DNA of 64,000 nt. Origin: Varroa destructor. Lineage: Eukaryota > Arthropoda > Arachnida > Mesostigmata > Varroidae. Shown here one piece after another: positions 14,323 to 26,545 of the stretch. The notes beneath the pieces are model-generated. The model saw only the letters and a program-made list of their open reading frames with translations. It was not told the origin of the DNA and made no database searches. Position 1 is the first letter of the stretch. Every line of letters begins with the position of its first letter. The stretch lies in contig NW_019211456.1 of assembly GCF_002443255.2 (NCBI RefSeq), positions 50,652,486 to 50,716,485 on the forward strand, in the 5' to 3' direction. Position numbers and translations under genes: made by a program.

Positions 14323-15547
14323 TCAGTACCTATGTGAAGACTAAAAATAGGCACGATCAAATAATGGTCCGTGACAGCTGTAGACGTCATTCACCGGATT
14401 AGCTTGTCGGTTTATCGGCGGTGTCCCTGCTTCGTGTCACTATCTTAATTCAAGGAAACCTCGTTTAAAGGCGTTACTATTACTCGTACTGAAGTCCAGA
14501 CAACAACCCGAAGACAGAAACTATTCTGAGTAAGTAGATAAAGAAGTTGTTTAAGGCTTAATGCAACATAAATCCATATAGTAATATGCACGCCGAGTCG
14601 TTGATTTCTGTTATGCTACGTACCGTTTGTTGTGTCTTCGTTGCATTTGATCGTATTAAAAACAATGCGAAAAAAGATACAGTCCATTTTCGAACAAAAA
14701 ATCCAGCTGCGTTTATTTTAAACGTTGCGCCATACTTCCCGCCATGAATAAAGACTCTTCATCTAGATTGAGTTTTGTCTGAAGGTTGTGAGCCGAGACT
14801 CTGCAGACTACCGCTAACTAAAATCACCATATTCAGTCCCATACACCGGTTTTGGCACCGCTGTTTTACCGTTACTTTAAGGACCGTCATCAAGGAAAAG
14901 AATTCAATATTAGCTATTAGGGGGAACCAAACAAAAGATCGTTCTGTTGTCTAACGCAAACGCCTGCTTTTGCTCGTACGTGCAGGTCACCGCTTCCTAA
15001 GTGACTATTTAGCAATTATATTATTACAGCAGCAGTGAAGAGACACGGCAATAATTGGCTATCGTCTGGGACGGGATGGGACGGGAGATTGCGCAGCCCC
15101 TGTGAAAAGCTGATGTGAAAATAAGCTAGGTTTTTTCCGGGGTTGTACAGGGCAGCTGAAAAAACCTACATGCGTAATGGGGCTCATGCATTCTGTGTAA
15201 AAGCTAACTGATTGTTGGTGTAAATTTGCTTCATGTATTAATGGGGGTAATGCAACCTTAAGCGTTGTTGTACGGAGAGCTCTAAATAGAAACTCAAGTT
15301 AACTAGTAAAGGGTATTAGGTAAAATAAAGGTAACTGGAATGATTGCAAATTATCAGCTTTTCCTGTTTATTACGAGAAACATTTAATTGAGATTCGAGT
15401 ATCAACACTGTATAACTAGAATAGCACAAAAGATGGCTGAAAGTCTAGCGGTCTACCGCGTTACGTACACTAAAACTCCGTAGGGGTCACAAGCGACCCA
15501 GAGGAAACAGGTCTGTTGGCCAAACCGTAGTATATAGCCCTCCCTGG

Positions 15548-15576
15548 AGCCTCCCATTTACGGTAACGAGGAGGCT
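15548..15576. repeat. Small stem-loop
   Basis: AGCCTCC (15548-15554) pairs with GGAGGCT (15570-15576) across a 15-base loop. No terminator or RNA-gene context is evident. Confidence 0.4.
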
Positions 15577-16689
15577 ATTTTGGAATTTAACAGAAACACG
15601 TGGCCTGATACATTGTAACTTATTTTAAATGGTTTCCATTTTACTCTAGCATCAAAACGCAAATGTCATGTGTAAATGGCGGTGCGGTTCTATTTTCTTG
15701 TGGTCGTATTCCTAATTCTATATTCCGTACTGAAAAAAAGGTGCCGTGATGGCGATCTTGAGTTCACCAACTGAATTTGTTTACGTATTAGAACCGCCTA
15801 ATTCGCGTGGTGATGCAGCGTTATGGATGCTAACGACGTTTTGATTTCTTTTAAGATACCTTCGGTTAATATTTTCGTTATAAATGTATATATTCTCAAC
15901 AGCACATATAGGAAAAAAAATATTTTTTCTTAATCCGACGCTGTAAACTACTTGGAAAATAAGAATATCGATGGCTATAAGACCTTTCAATTCACATGAA
16001 CGTATTACCTATACGATCTAATATCCTTGTAGCAACTAAAATTCGATGTTTTAGGTCTGCAGTCGGTTAATTCAGAGACAACGAATTTTTTTGTTAAAAA
16101 GTTTGCCCAGCCACCCTGGGGATCCACACTATGACGTGTGGCATCGATAAGTAGGGTTCACTGTCCATTCCTGCTGATGAGATGATTTATTTCATTAGAC
16201 TTGTGGAAGAAGCTCGCTTGTTAGACTACTTATCAAGGGGCTGTTTTTCCGCCGAAGGCGCTAAAAATCTTCACTTTTTTCTGGACTTGTCATCGCACTT
16301 AGCAACCTATATAAATAATATGCCTATACCTAATATGCAATAATCAGATATCTCACTTGTCCAGATGATTCAAAAAGCTATAATCTGGAATTTCGTGCCG
16401 ACCCATTTAGCTCTGATGCCTACAAGGTTGACGAAGACAAATGGGTAGCTTAGAATGAAAATAATACACCTCATATACGCACACAGAAATGCATCGGCTG
16501 TCCAAAGCTATGTAATCTAGCATGCAGCCCTTCAGAAATGAAATTATTAGATAATTTCAAACGATACCTCGACATCATTGCATGGCCAAAAGCGGAATCT
16601 ATATATTGAGTTCGCGAAAAGATATCGACCGTTTTTATAGCTGGGTAATCTTAGGGCCGTATGTTTCAAGCCATATAAGTGGCGTCAGG

Positions 16690-17600
16690 CTGACGTCGAT
16701 GGCGTTTCAGTGCTAAGGTTGGCCAGTAATAGATCTATGCTAAGATTGTGAAGAGGAAATTTCAATCTGAAGGATACTCCTCGTAGTAGTTGATCGATTA
16801 CGGAAAAAGTGAACAAGATTACTAAAAAAAAAGTTGAGACCGACACGTGAGTAGCCACGGTATCGCCAACAGAGTAAACAGCCACCATTAGACAGCTGGA
16901 AGCCATTTTAAAAAGCCGGGTACAAAAAGCTCAATGTTTGGGTGTAACACGTATTTGTGTAAATAGATGTACACAGTTACAGTTCTACCTGCTAAACTTT
17001 GTAGAAACGTAGCGAAGTCAAGCCGTTAAAGCAATTGGCAACTAGTATTGAACAGCAGATCACATAGGATAACAATATGCAAATAGAAAAATATGGCTGA
17101 TCATCTATGCCACAGCGCAGATCGACGTCAAAACAAGTGATGCTTGGTGGGATTCGAAAGGAATCGTGCATTATAAGTTGTTGTCACTTAGCAGAACGGT
17201 TAATTTGGACCTCTACTATTAACAGCTGGCAAGGTTACAATAGGCCATTACAAAGTCGACCAGGGTTAGTGAAGAGAAAAGGCGCCGTTTTCCACCATGG
17301 CGACGCCATTAACATATATCTTCGGCTGTCTACCAAACAGAAACAACTGGAACAGCAAATTTTCAGACATCCGCCATACAGCCTGAATCTTGGACCATCC
17401 TTTTTATTCAGTCCATGCAGGACTACCTTGATGGTATTCATTTAGTTTTAATGGAGTCATGCAAGAACCACTTGCCGCACTTTTTTCGCCCAGAAACCAC
17501 AGACGTATTGCACCGATTGGGTTATGGCGTTATGGAAAATGGCGGAAGACCATCGACTAAGTGACACGTACCAAGTTCTATCATACATTGTTTTAAAGTG
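16690..17600 (+). mobile_element. Decayed mariner transposase relic (copy A)
   Basis: Translation in shifting frames follows a mariner transposase in order. The DNA-binding part is at about 16690-16930 (FNLKDTPRS, SITEKVNKI, then a helix ending FKKPGTKS). The catalytic part is at about 17125-17440, with VMLGGI, RKGAVFHH with GD where catalytic DN is usual, and HPPYSLNLGPS. A C-terminal tail follows (CKNHLPHFF, then an MENGGRPST segment) to about 17600. Stops and frame changes occur throughout, and the catalytic Asp-Asn pair reads Gly-Asp, so it is inactive. The ITEKV block and overall pattern place it with the relic at 56948-57803. Terminal inverted repeats were not identified. Confidence 0.8.
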
Positions 17601-17929
17601 TGAAAAACATTTATTTAAACAGTGAGCGCTTTTTCAAGTTATTGATTGAAAACAAATGCAGATAAAATATCATTTCGACTACACTCTATTATAACATTAT
17701 TAGTGAGTATAAATTCTGCAGCTTTATCTACGTTTCCGGTGGTAGTTAAGTTACTATCAGACTGACACGCTCGACAGGTAGTATGCGTGCGTTGCACTCA
17801 GCCGTAGTAAAATAAGCATTCTACCTAATTCAGTAGGAGTATACTGGTTGAAAACGTGCACGACTTTTTTTGGACAGTCAGTGACGTTCTTTTTTATCCA
17901 CTGTGGAAAGGAGCCGGTGGATCTCGTTT

Positions 17930-18420
17930 CCGACTGTCAGATCTGTCCGGACAAACTCAGACTAATTCCGTTACGGGCGGATGCCACTCTGTCGTTTGGA
18001 ATGCCGCTGCTACGGAAAATACCTATCATTTGGCTGATGCTGCTATGCACTAAGCGGGCCAACAGGACGTGAGATCCAGGCCCAGCTACTGCGGGCACTG
18101 CCACCACCCGGAGCGTCTCACTAAAAAGATTGCTGTTCGCCACCGCAGCAGGAGCAAGAAGTCGCGTGGGGTTCTCTGCAATCAGGCCAGCCAGCTAAGC
18201 TAATACTTGCGGCCTATGGAAGCGCGTAAGAGGAAGGAGCTGAAGGCGGCTTCTTCCTCCTGCGTCCACCCGGCCGTTTATGAGACGCTCGGGTGATGAT
18301 GGTCGGAAAAAGTTTACAAGAACCCCTCAGAGAGTCTCGGAAAACAGATACAATGGAAAGTCGTGACAAAAGACCCGTCCTCGTCAAAGTACCTAGCGAA
18401 ATTCAAACAGGCAAGTGAAT
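17930..18420. other. GC-rich patch, possible coding relic
   Basis: A compact GC-rich block a few hundred bases past mariner copy A. In one plus frame, split by a stop, it reads SYCGHCHHPERLTKKI followed by a basic stretch RHRSRSKKSR, which recalls but does not match a zinc knuckle. A minus frame of 68 codons overlaps it. No family assigned. Confidence 0.2.
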
Positions 18421-20653
18421 ACGGATCTTTTACCCCAGGCTGATTGCATGATTTGAATAACTCGTGCGGTGCTACCGTGTATTATCTACTGAAATGGATT
18501 TAGGCATTATTATATGCTAAAAATTAGAGAAATGCGTCAAGGCAACACCGTCCAGTTCAAATAGAAAGCAGGGTTTTTTTAATACTGGGCGCGCAGGTCA
18601 ACGCAATCTATCAACGTGGAAGACAATGGAAAATTGGATAATATTAAGGCTAAAATTCCTCTGGCCTGAAATATTAATATTAGCTTGCACTCACTTCATC
18701 CGCCCAAATAAATTGTTCTCTTTACAAAAAAAATGTTCTTCATTATTATACTTTTCAGTCACTATTCACTGTGTCATTAATAATTCTAATATAAGAATTT
18801 GTGCTAAATTCGTGAAGAATCGCCTAAAATCCTAATTTTTCCCAAAATTTTGCTAAAATCCTCGTGACATTAGCGTTCCTGTATATGTATAATTACCAAA
18901 ATGTGAAGTATTAAAAGCATCTATTGCCATGGAAAGAATTTCTAATAGGTGACAGGTCTCTTGAAATGCTTATTTAACGGAGCTCAGGAACAGCTACCTA
19001 ATGGAGTTCCAGTAATAATTAACACATTTAAGAATATAAGATTTTGGATTAAATGTTGGCCAAAAACCAACTAAAAAATATCAGTTTTAGAAAAAGAAGT
19101 ACACCTATTTGTTGCTTAGAATTAAAAGGCAAGCCTCAGGCCCACTCTGTATAGTGAAAACCGGCGTTCACGCCATCCTTTTAAAAACCTATTAGCTAAA
19201 AGAGGTACGACCTCATCACTAGATGCGCAATAAGTATGTGGTCAGTTTATGCTCGTACGTTTTTCCTCCCAACCTGACGGATTGGGACCTATGGTTTTCC
19301 CTTGCTTTTAAAATATTTTTCTTTTTAATGTTTCTTGTTGTATAAAGTGAGGTATAGTTGAAGAGTTCCGGCAAAAAAGCTCACCGTTTTACTTGTTTAT
19401 CATTAAATCAGTCATAGCGATTTACGCTAGCTTATCGCATCACTATTACAATGCATCATTACAGATCCCGATAATATTTTTGCTGAACGCTAGTAATTTT
19501 TTCCCATTGCCAATGTATATCCACCAATACGGGAAAAAAAAATGAATATAATAATAGTAGTTTTTCGTGATAGTAGAACAGCTTTACAAGCATCAGAGAA
19601 CAGAGTTTTGTTCCGAGTTGTGATCAGCGCTGCATTTGTCATCAGAGGAGTACCATGGAGGCTGAATCTAGATCAGTCCTTTTCATATTTTTTTGTAACC
19701 TGGGGCAAGAGATTCGACTCGCATTGAAATGGGAGGAAAGACCTAAAATTGTATAAACACGAATTGTGTTCCTCTGGCTAGCAAACTTGAATACATTTGA
19801 AAGAACTTGCTTGTAGACAAAAATAATAATAATAACTAAAAAAATCTTAATTATAATCGTGTTTAATGTGGTTATTTTAGTATAATACTCATTTGGTGTG
19901 TGTTAATTCATTATCTTTAACCTATTCCGTATACTGAAGTAGCTATACCAATTCCCCCGCATTATTTCAGTATGCCAATTGCATCCTGTCGCAACTTAAA
20001 TCCGTCTTTCATAACAAACTTCAGAGTAAAAGCTTGTCTAAAAAATACAATCTACTGAAGTTTTTCATCAATACATAGTGACACATAGGGTGAGTAACAA
20101 TAACATTTAAGATACGTATTTTTAATAGATAATGTCTAATTAAACACGGAGAAACCTTATAAAAAATTATTCTAGAAATTATACTATACGTATTCAACAG
20201 CATGGATGGATAAAACATATGCTTTATCCATCAAACATTACCTTTTTGTCCTATCAACGAACTTAGGTTGTTCCTTCGGAGCCAGGACCTCACGTTCATT
20301 CAACGTTTCAAAGGGCGTAACCAACCTCTCCGGCCAAACGTATTCATACACTATTCTACGAAGTGTTGAGCCGATGTAAAAAAAAAACGAACGGGATACC
20401 GGGAATTGAGTTTGGCACAAAGTTGCAATAGCTTTTCTCAACAGCGTGACACATCGACCGAACAGAAGTAAAGCGAGGGTCAAACTGAAATGGCTATCCG
20501 TGTTAACTGCTGAACTGTCGCCATCTTGATCTTTGAAGTCGATTCTCCTGTTCTAGTTTTTTTCCTCATCTACACTCAAGAAGAACCTAACGATTAAGCC
20601 TTTCGTTATGCAATCAAGAATATTCTATCACATCAGAAATAATGATCCTTAAA

Positions 20654-20679
20654 TTAAGCTTGAACTGTTAAGCTTGAAC
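20654..20679. repeat. Two tandem copies of TTAAGCTTGAAC
   Basis: A perfect 12-mer repeated with a 2-bp spacer. Confidence 0.9.
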
Positions 20680-21329
20680 GCTATTTGAAGGACTCTATTC
20701 CATATAGAGTAATTTTTCACCGGTCGGAGCAAAGTGCTTCTTAGTCCGGGCAAACTATTGCAATAGATTTAATAATTACATTGTCGCGATAGCAAAGTGG
20801 ATGGGCATGGAGCCACAATGAGGTTCCCGACAGCTAAGCTTTTTCTGGCTATTTAGCTTATCGAAACGTTACGTGCCCTGAATATTATTACATTCCTACC
20901 GGCGTCATTCAGAGCTGGCCACAAGCGCACCAAAAGCAAACACGGCCAGCCATTGAGGTGACGTATGCGTTAGCGGGCTCTCTAAAGAAAGAAACCTGTT
21001 TTACTGAACACGACCAAAGCAAATTAAATCATGGACCTCAATAATCGTTAATACGAAACCGTTATGCTGAATGCGTTCTTAGTAAGTCTTACCAAAAACA
21101 CGCAAAAAATGACCTCCACTTTTCTGCTCTGTCGATTTTATTTATAAATATAGTACTATTGTTCTGGCACGAAAGTAATATTCAGTAGGCAAACATTTTG
21201 ATAGGGTTTACCGAGGTTTCAGCTGCTCGACCTTAATTTGTCCGAGGTGCAGTCTTTCCGTTCTGTATGCCACTCGGCATAACTGAGGTAGCACTATCTC
21301 GACATGACGCTACCCAATTTTTGGGCCCA

Positions 21330-22060
21330 ATCTGGACCCTAATACAGCGCCTCCCTCTTTGCTGCTGCTAGCGTTGCCGTTTCTGACGCTTGTCCGTTGT
21401 CACCACCTCTAGCGTGAGTCGAACGCCTCGGGAGGAAGCGTGTAGACGGTTGGTGAACATGGGACGGCGGCCGATTGTGGGGCGAAGGCCATCGCTTTAC
21501 GAGGCTTCCCAGCTGAAAGAAAGAAAGAAAGAAAGAACGATGTTCAAACCTCCAACAAAAATATCTCTTCGGCACGAAAGCAAGAAAAAGGGAAAGTAGA
21601 AACCTCTGTGTGCCGTCTATTGTCGAGCGGACCCTAGCCGCCCTAGCTTGGCAGGAGTTTCGGAAAGAATCTTGAACGCTTGACACGCTTGGGAGGGCGT
21701 GGACATGCGGGGTTACACGAGATTAGAGCGGAATGGATAGGATAGAAGGCGGCAGACTGGTTTGTGTTCCCACAGAAGGCTAGAAGTCTTCCTTTTTCGA
21801 AGATGTGGTCTGTAACGCGCTCGCTGCGAAGTCCCAAGATCTCAATTCTCGTCGTCTTTCCCCTCAACCCCTGCTTCCTCCTACTCTCTACCATCCGTTT
21901 ACCCCTAGAAGATGTCTGAGAACTCGGCTGCTGGGTAGCCGGGCAGTCAGTCAGTCAGTCAGCGCTAGCCAATATGCTGTTCCTACTGATGCTACAAGGC
22001 AGAAGGCGAAATTCCAAGAAGACGACGGTCGTTGTCACTCACTTTCAATCTTCTAGATCT
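21330..22060. other. GC-rich island, no gene recognised
   Basis: GC- and CpG-richer than its surroundings, with a GAAA run and a CAGT run inside it. Overlapping frames of 69-115 codons occur on both strands with low-complexity products. Nothing convincing as a gene. Confidence 0.25.
21515..21537. repeat. (GAAA)n microsatellite
   Basis: Five full GAAA units plus a partial one, inside the GC-rich island at 21330-22060. Confidence 0.97.
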
Positions 22061-25000
22061 TATCAATGTGCTTCAAACTCGTCTTTCTTTAATGTTACGA
22101 GCTCTAGCCTCTGAAGGCAAGATCCATGAAGTGTCCCAGCAAGTCAGATTGGAGATCTGACCTAAAGATAAGTAATCTCCTTGAGCAACGTGTTACATGC
22201 GCAATAAACTTCTAGATATAGCCAAAACGTTGCCTGACTGCAAAGCACAGCCATTTCTTATATATTCCTAGACAGAGCTTGTTTGCATGGGTTTATAGGG
22301 ACAGCAGAGATTCAAGAGTAGGCAATCTATTTCAATGAACAACAGGGTCTGATGCAGTCTAAGGATTATTTTTCAGATGAAATGAGTTAGGGTTTGTTTT
22401 ACGAAGTTTCGCAAAGTGCTTGGCTGATTGATATTCAGTATAAAATGAAATATTTTACGTACACATCAATGTTAATTAGACGGCACGCGTAGGCAATTAA
22501 TCAATAAGGTCTCGAGGGACATCAACTTGTGCATAGAATAATTAAAATAGAGAGTCTTTCTTCTAGTTCTAGTCATGCAGAAACCTAGTTGCTGACATGA
22601 TGATATATTGAGATAATAAATACTCTGCTTAGAAACCAGAACTACTTTATGAACATATCTCAGTCTTGATTGCTTAAAAATTGACCAGGTTTCATCCGAA
22701 CACCTGAACTCAGACTTATCGCTCTTCTCAACATAGACTGAATGCAAGCTCAGACGTCTCGAATAACGGTATTGAAAAAAAATTATACGCGCTTAATAAA
22801 AGACGAGAATAATGTAAGGAAATAGACGGTCCTTAATGGATTAGTTATAAAATTGGCAAATAAAAAATGCTGAAATACCTTATGTGCATTGTCTGGAAAA
22901 AGGATAAGGTGAATATGCGAAAGGCCATATTAGATATACCTTATGAAAGGTCAGCTTTATTTTCATGGAATTATTGCTGTTATTACTTTGTTACGACAAT
23001 AGGTAGTTTCGTCGTTTTTCTAATGTATTATAATTTAAATTTATGATAGCTTGTCATAGAATTTTCACAGACCACCTGTCTTCATCACGAATTTAGAGTT
23101 GTGTTCAACTTAAACGTTCTGGGCTATAGCGAAATGCTAATGTAATTTTTCTGTGTAAACATTGTTGCTACCCCTCTCAAGGACTACACCAGATGTTACA
23201 CTAACCAAAAAAGTTAACTGATTTTTTATTAGCCAGGACCCAGACGTCTTGGCTGTGTAAGAATAACAGCATTCCTTCGACCACCTTTACATTTTTTTTG
23301 TCGCATGACGGAAAGCACCGTCCCCCACTAGTTGTGTTCATAAGAATTACTATTGATACCTATTTTGAATGAATAAAGTACTGCCGCTTATTTTCCGCAA
23401 ATCCAATTCAGTATGCCCAAAAATGTAAGCAGAAAATGTCTAATTAAAATGAGAAGCATTGAAATATTTTGATAGAATCAGCATAACGTTAGGCCACCGT
23501 TGATTTTTTGTGTCAAAATTTGATAAAGTGGGTCGTATTCGTGCACAAGTTTATAATAATTCCTTGATTAGAAGGCTTGAAATCTGTACTCTAATTCAGT
23601 GATTGTCTCTTCTATTCTTCCGTCAATTCTAGTAGTAGCAGAAGTACGAAAAGGGGATAATAGATCTCATTGAAGGTTTCGCAGCATCAACTTATCTCGT
23701 AGGAAAGATTTCCCAATTTAGGATTTGACTCGAAGTAGCGGGAGTGACGGGCGCGGACAGTCAATCGAAGGAGCTAAACAGAGGAAAAAATCGAAAGTGC
23801 GAACGATGACAAACCAGTCAGCGAGGGACGACCGCTAGCTGATTTCCCCTGAGGCAAACGACCAGACGCAAAGGGACTTTTTTCACTTGAAAGGAAAAGA
23901 CAAAAAACAGACAAAAGGAAAAGTACGACATGAGCGGAGGATAACGGTCACGACGCACTTCGGAGCCGCCCGCAGGCGTGAGGTGAAACGATCGCATTGA
24001 TTCCTAGGACAACCGCAGAACCGCTGAGTCAAACAAACCAAAGGTAACGCATTTTAACTTCTTGCACTTGTTTTGTAAGTGCCGGAGCCGCTCTTGAAAA
24101 AAAATTCAAGGTAGTCTTGAAATTGCGCATTGCAACGTTTATCGTATTTAAAATAAACTTGTTGCAGATTCTACTGCCGCGTTTCAAGAATCAATGTTAA
24201 ACGACTATCTGATACTGTACAAAAATGACGTTAGTGGTGTCGTAACAAATACAACAATGATATCCAGACAGCTGGACACAGGTTTCTTCAAGTGAAATCA
24301 AAGTATTTCTGTTGAAAAAAAGAAAATTTAATTGAATCCAAATATAGTGTATACCACAAACAATTCAACAAACGCAGTATTCTATTTTTGGAAACGATTA
24401 CAGATCGCAGAAACATTAAATGCATAGCAATGTTCGGCTGTAAATCTATAGATTGTGTCAAAAGGAGACGGGACAGACTAAGAGAAATCAAAAGATATAT
24501 TAGACTATCAGGCACTTAGCGAAAAGTGCTAAAACCACATATTCCTAAGCACACGAAACAAATTTAAAATCGGCTTCTGCGATTTATTCCAGCTAGTGTC
24601 AATATATGGACTGAAAAGCTTGTACCCTGTCCCATGTCATACATTTAAGAGCTGACTTTTGAAAATGAATCATCCTTCAGAAGTGGGCCTGTTTAAATAC
24701 CTTCAGAGCTCGTACTTCAAGCCATATTTTTGGACGCCGAAGTGAAGTACCAATACCTTGCGTTCCATCAAAAAGACGTAACAGTTGGCCGCAGCGTTTA
24801 TAGGAGTTCAATGCGAACAGGCTGCTCCGCGCGTCATTTAAATTATACTCACAAAAAACAAATAATACCGCACATCATTTGCGCACAGCCTTTACGCGCC
24901 CCTAGACAATGCGTACTGCATTGCCCGTCTACGCGCGACAGACAACTTCGAGTTTGGCGATATCAATAATATGAGTTCTACCAATAGTTAATACAAATAT

Positions 25001-25405
25001 TGTTGTTGTTGGTTAGAGCCCATTGCCATGTATTGTTGCTGCCAATATTCCGCTATAGCAGGATGTGCAAAGGGTCTACTGTTCATGAAACAGAACTAAG
25101 GCAGTCCGATGTTGTTTACGCAGAAGAGACGGCCAGTTGGTGTGAAACGAACGCTCTCTTCAAGTATTTTCTCTATAGTTAAATCAACCCTAGATCTGTC
25201 GAAACATTTACTGACAATAATTCTAATTCTCAGAATGGGAGTTATTTCTGCTGGTAGGAGTCGCGCAATAATATCGGCGGATCAGACGGAGGGCTACATT
25301 AAAAGAGGGAGTCGACAAAGAGTCAAAATTAAAAAAAGGCGGGGCAAATAATGGCAGTAGCCAGATACAACAGGTTGGATAACGAATACTTATAAAGAAA
25401 GTCAC

Positions 25406-25449
25406 AGCAGCAGCCCCTGCAGTAGCGGTAGCAGTGGCAGTAGCAGTCG
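25406..25449. repeat. Imperfect CAG/GTAGCAG-type repeat
   Basis: Interrupted runs of CAG, GTAGCAGTGG and GCAGTAGCAG, a decayed triplet/hexamer repeat. Confidence 0.8.
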
Positions 25450-26527
25450 AACGAACTGATTTATTATACTTTTACGCTGTCAGTTTTCGAAAGATTCGCA
25501 GTCAGCTGCATCGCCAGCGAGGAAGATTCAATCTGAATCTACGAGGTGATGGTTCGTTAGCGCCATTGGGAAAACTCAAAATGTCTTTTGGGGGAGAGGG
25601 GCGTTCAAGGAACGGCGAGGGCGGTGCACTCAGCATTCTAATAGTTTTGGGATTTGTCCGGACAGAAGAATTTAATTTCCGTTTTTCCATCCTCTACAAC
25701 TACTACGACAACTGGCAGTATGGCGCGAAATTCGAAAGAACCATGAAGAGCGGTTACGCTTGCAGTGGCGCTAATTTTCGCATGGCTTGACTACTGTTGA
25801 GAAATTGCTTGGTCAGGAACTGATGAAACTGTGTCCGTTGTCATGTCCTAGGAAATGAGACACATAACCAGCTAAACAGATGAGATGTACCGAGAGTAAA
25901 CTATGGTATGTTTTGTTTCATACTCACGCGCCTCGTATGTGACACTTTCTAAAATTTACTTGCGAAAGTCTATTAACAGAGGGCTGTTTGATCAAAGCTA
26001 AGCCACGTAAAGATAGGTCGCAGATATTCAAGCATTAAACACAGCTACATATCAATAGATAGGATATGTACAATCCCTCTCACATTCTCTTCGCGGCAGC
26101 GGAATTTCTTTTTTTGTTAAAATGCAATTTACTAACTAATGTAATTCACGTGAAATAATACATAATGTTAATTCATTTTTGTATTGACTGACTGCGTCTC
26201 TTCATTTTTTTTGACGTAAACTGGCTTACGCTGTCTGGAACATTTCGAGTTTAAGGCCATCGATATGTTTCTGTCACTTACAAGAATCTTCCATATCAGT
26301 AATATGGATATAGGGCACGTTCTGAAAGGCCATGCGAGTCCTGATCCAACGGAATTCCAATTGACCATTTATTGTTACGAAGTTTACTTTCTATCCGAAG
26401 ATGAACTAATACTGAGCTTATTATTACGACATTATTTATTATGACATACAGTTTGTCTATGTACATTGTTAGTTCTATTCTGGTCTCTCTACGAAGCGAA
26501 CAAATCATATTCTGACAAATTTTAATT

Positions 26528-26545
26528 TATATATATATATATATA
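26528..26545. repeat. (TA)9 microsatellite
   Basis: Short uninterrupted TA run. Confidence 0.95.

Larger units (their letters stand above)
3600..16680. other. No convincing gene; microsatellites and weak open frames
   Basis: Low-complexity AT stretches (about 8040-8100, 9009-9028, 11460-11560) and frames up to 143 codons (minus, 13282-12851) without recognisable domains or splice context. The two frames worth a note, at 10221 and 14068, are listed separately. Confidence 0.55.
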
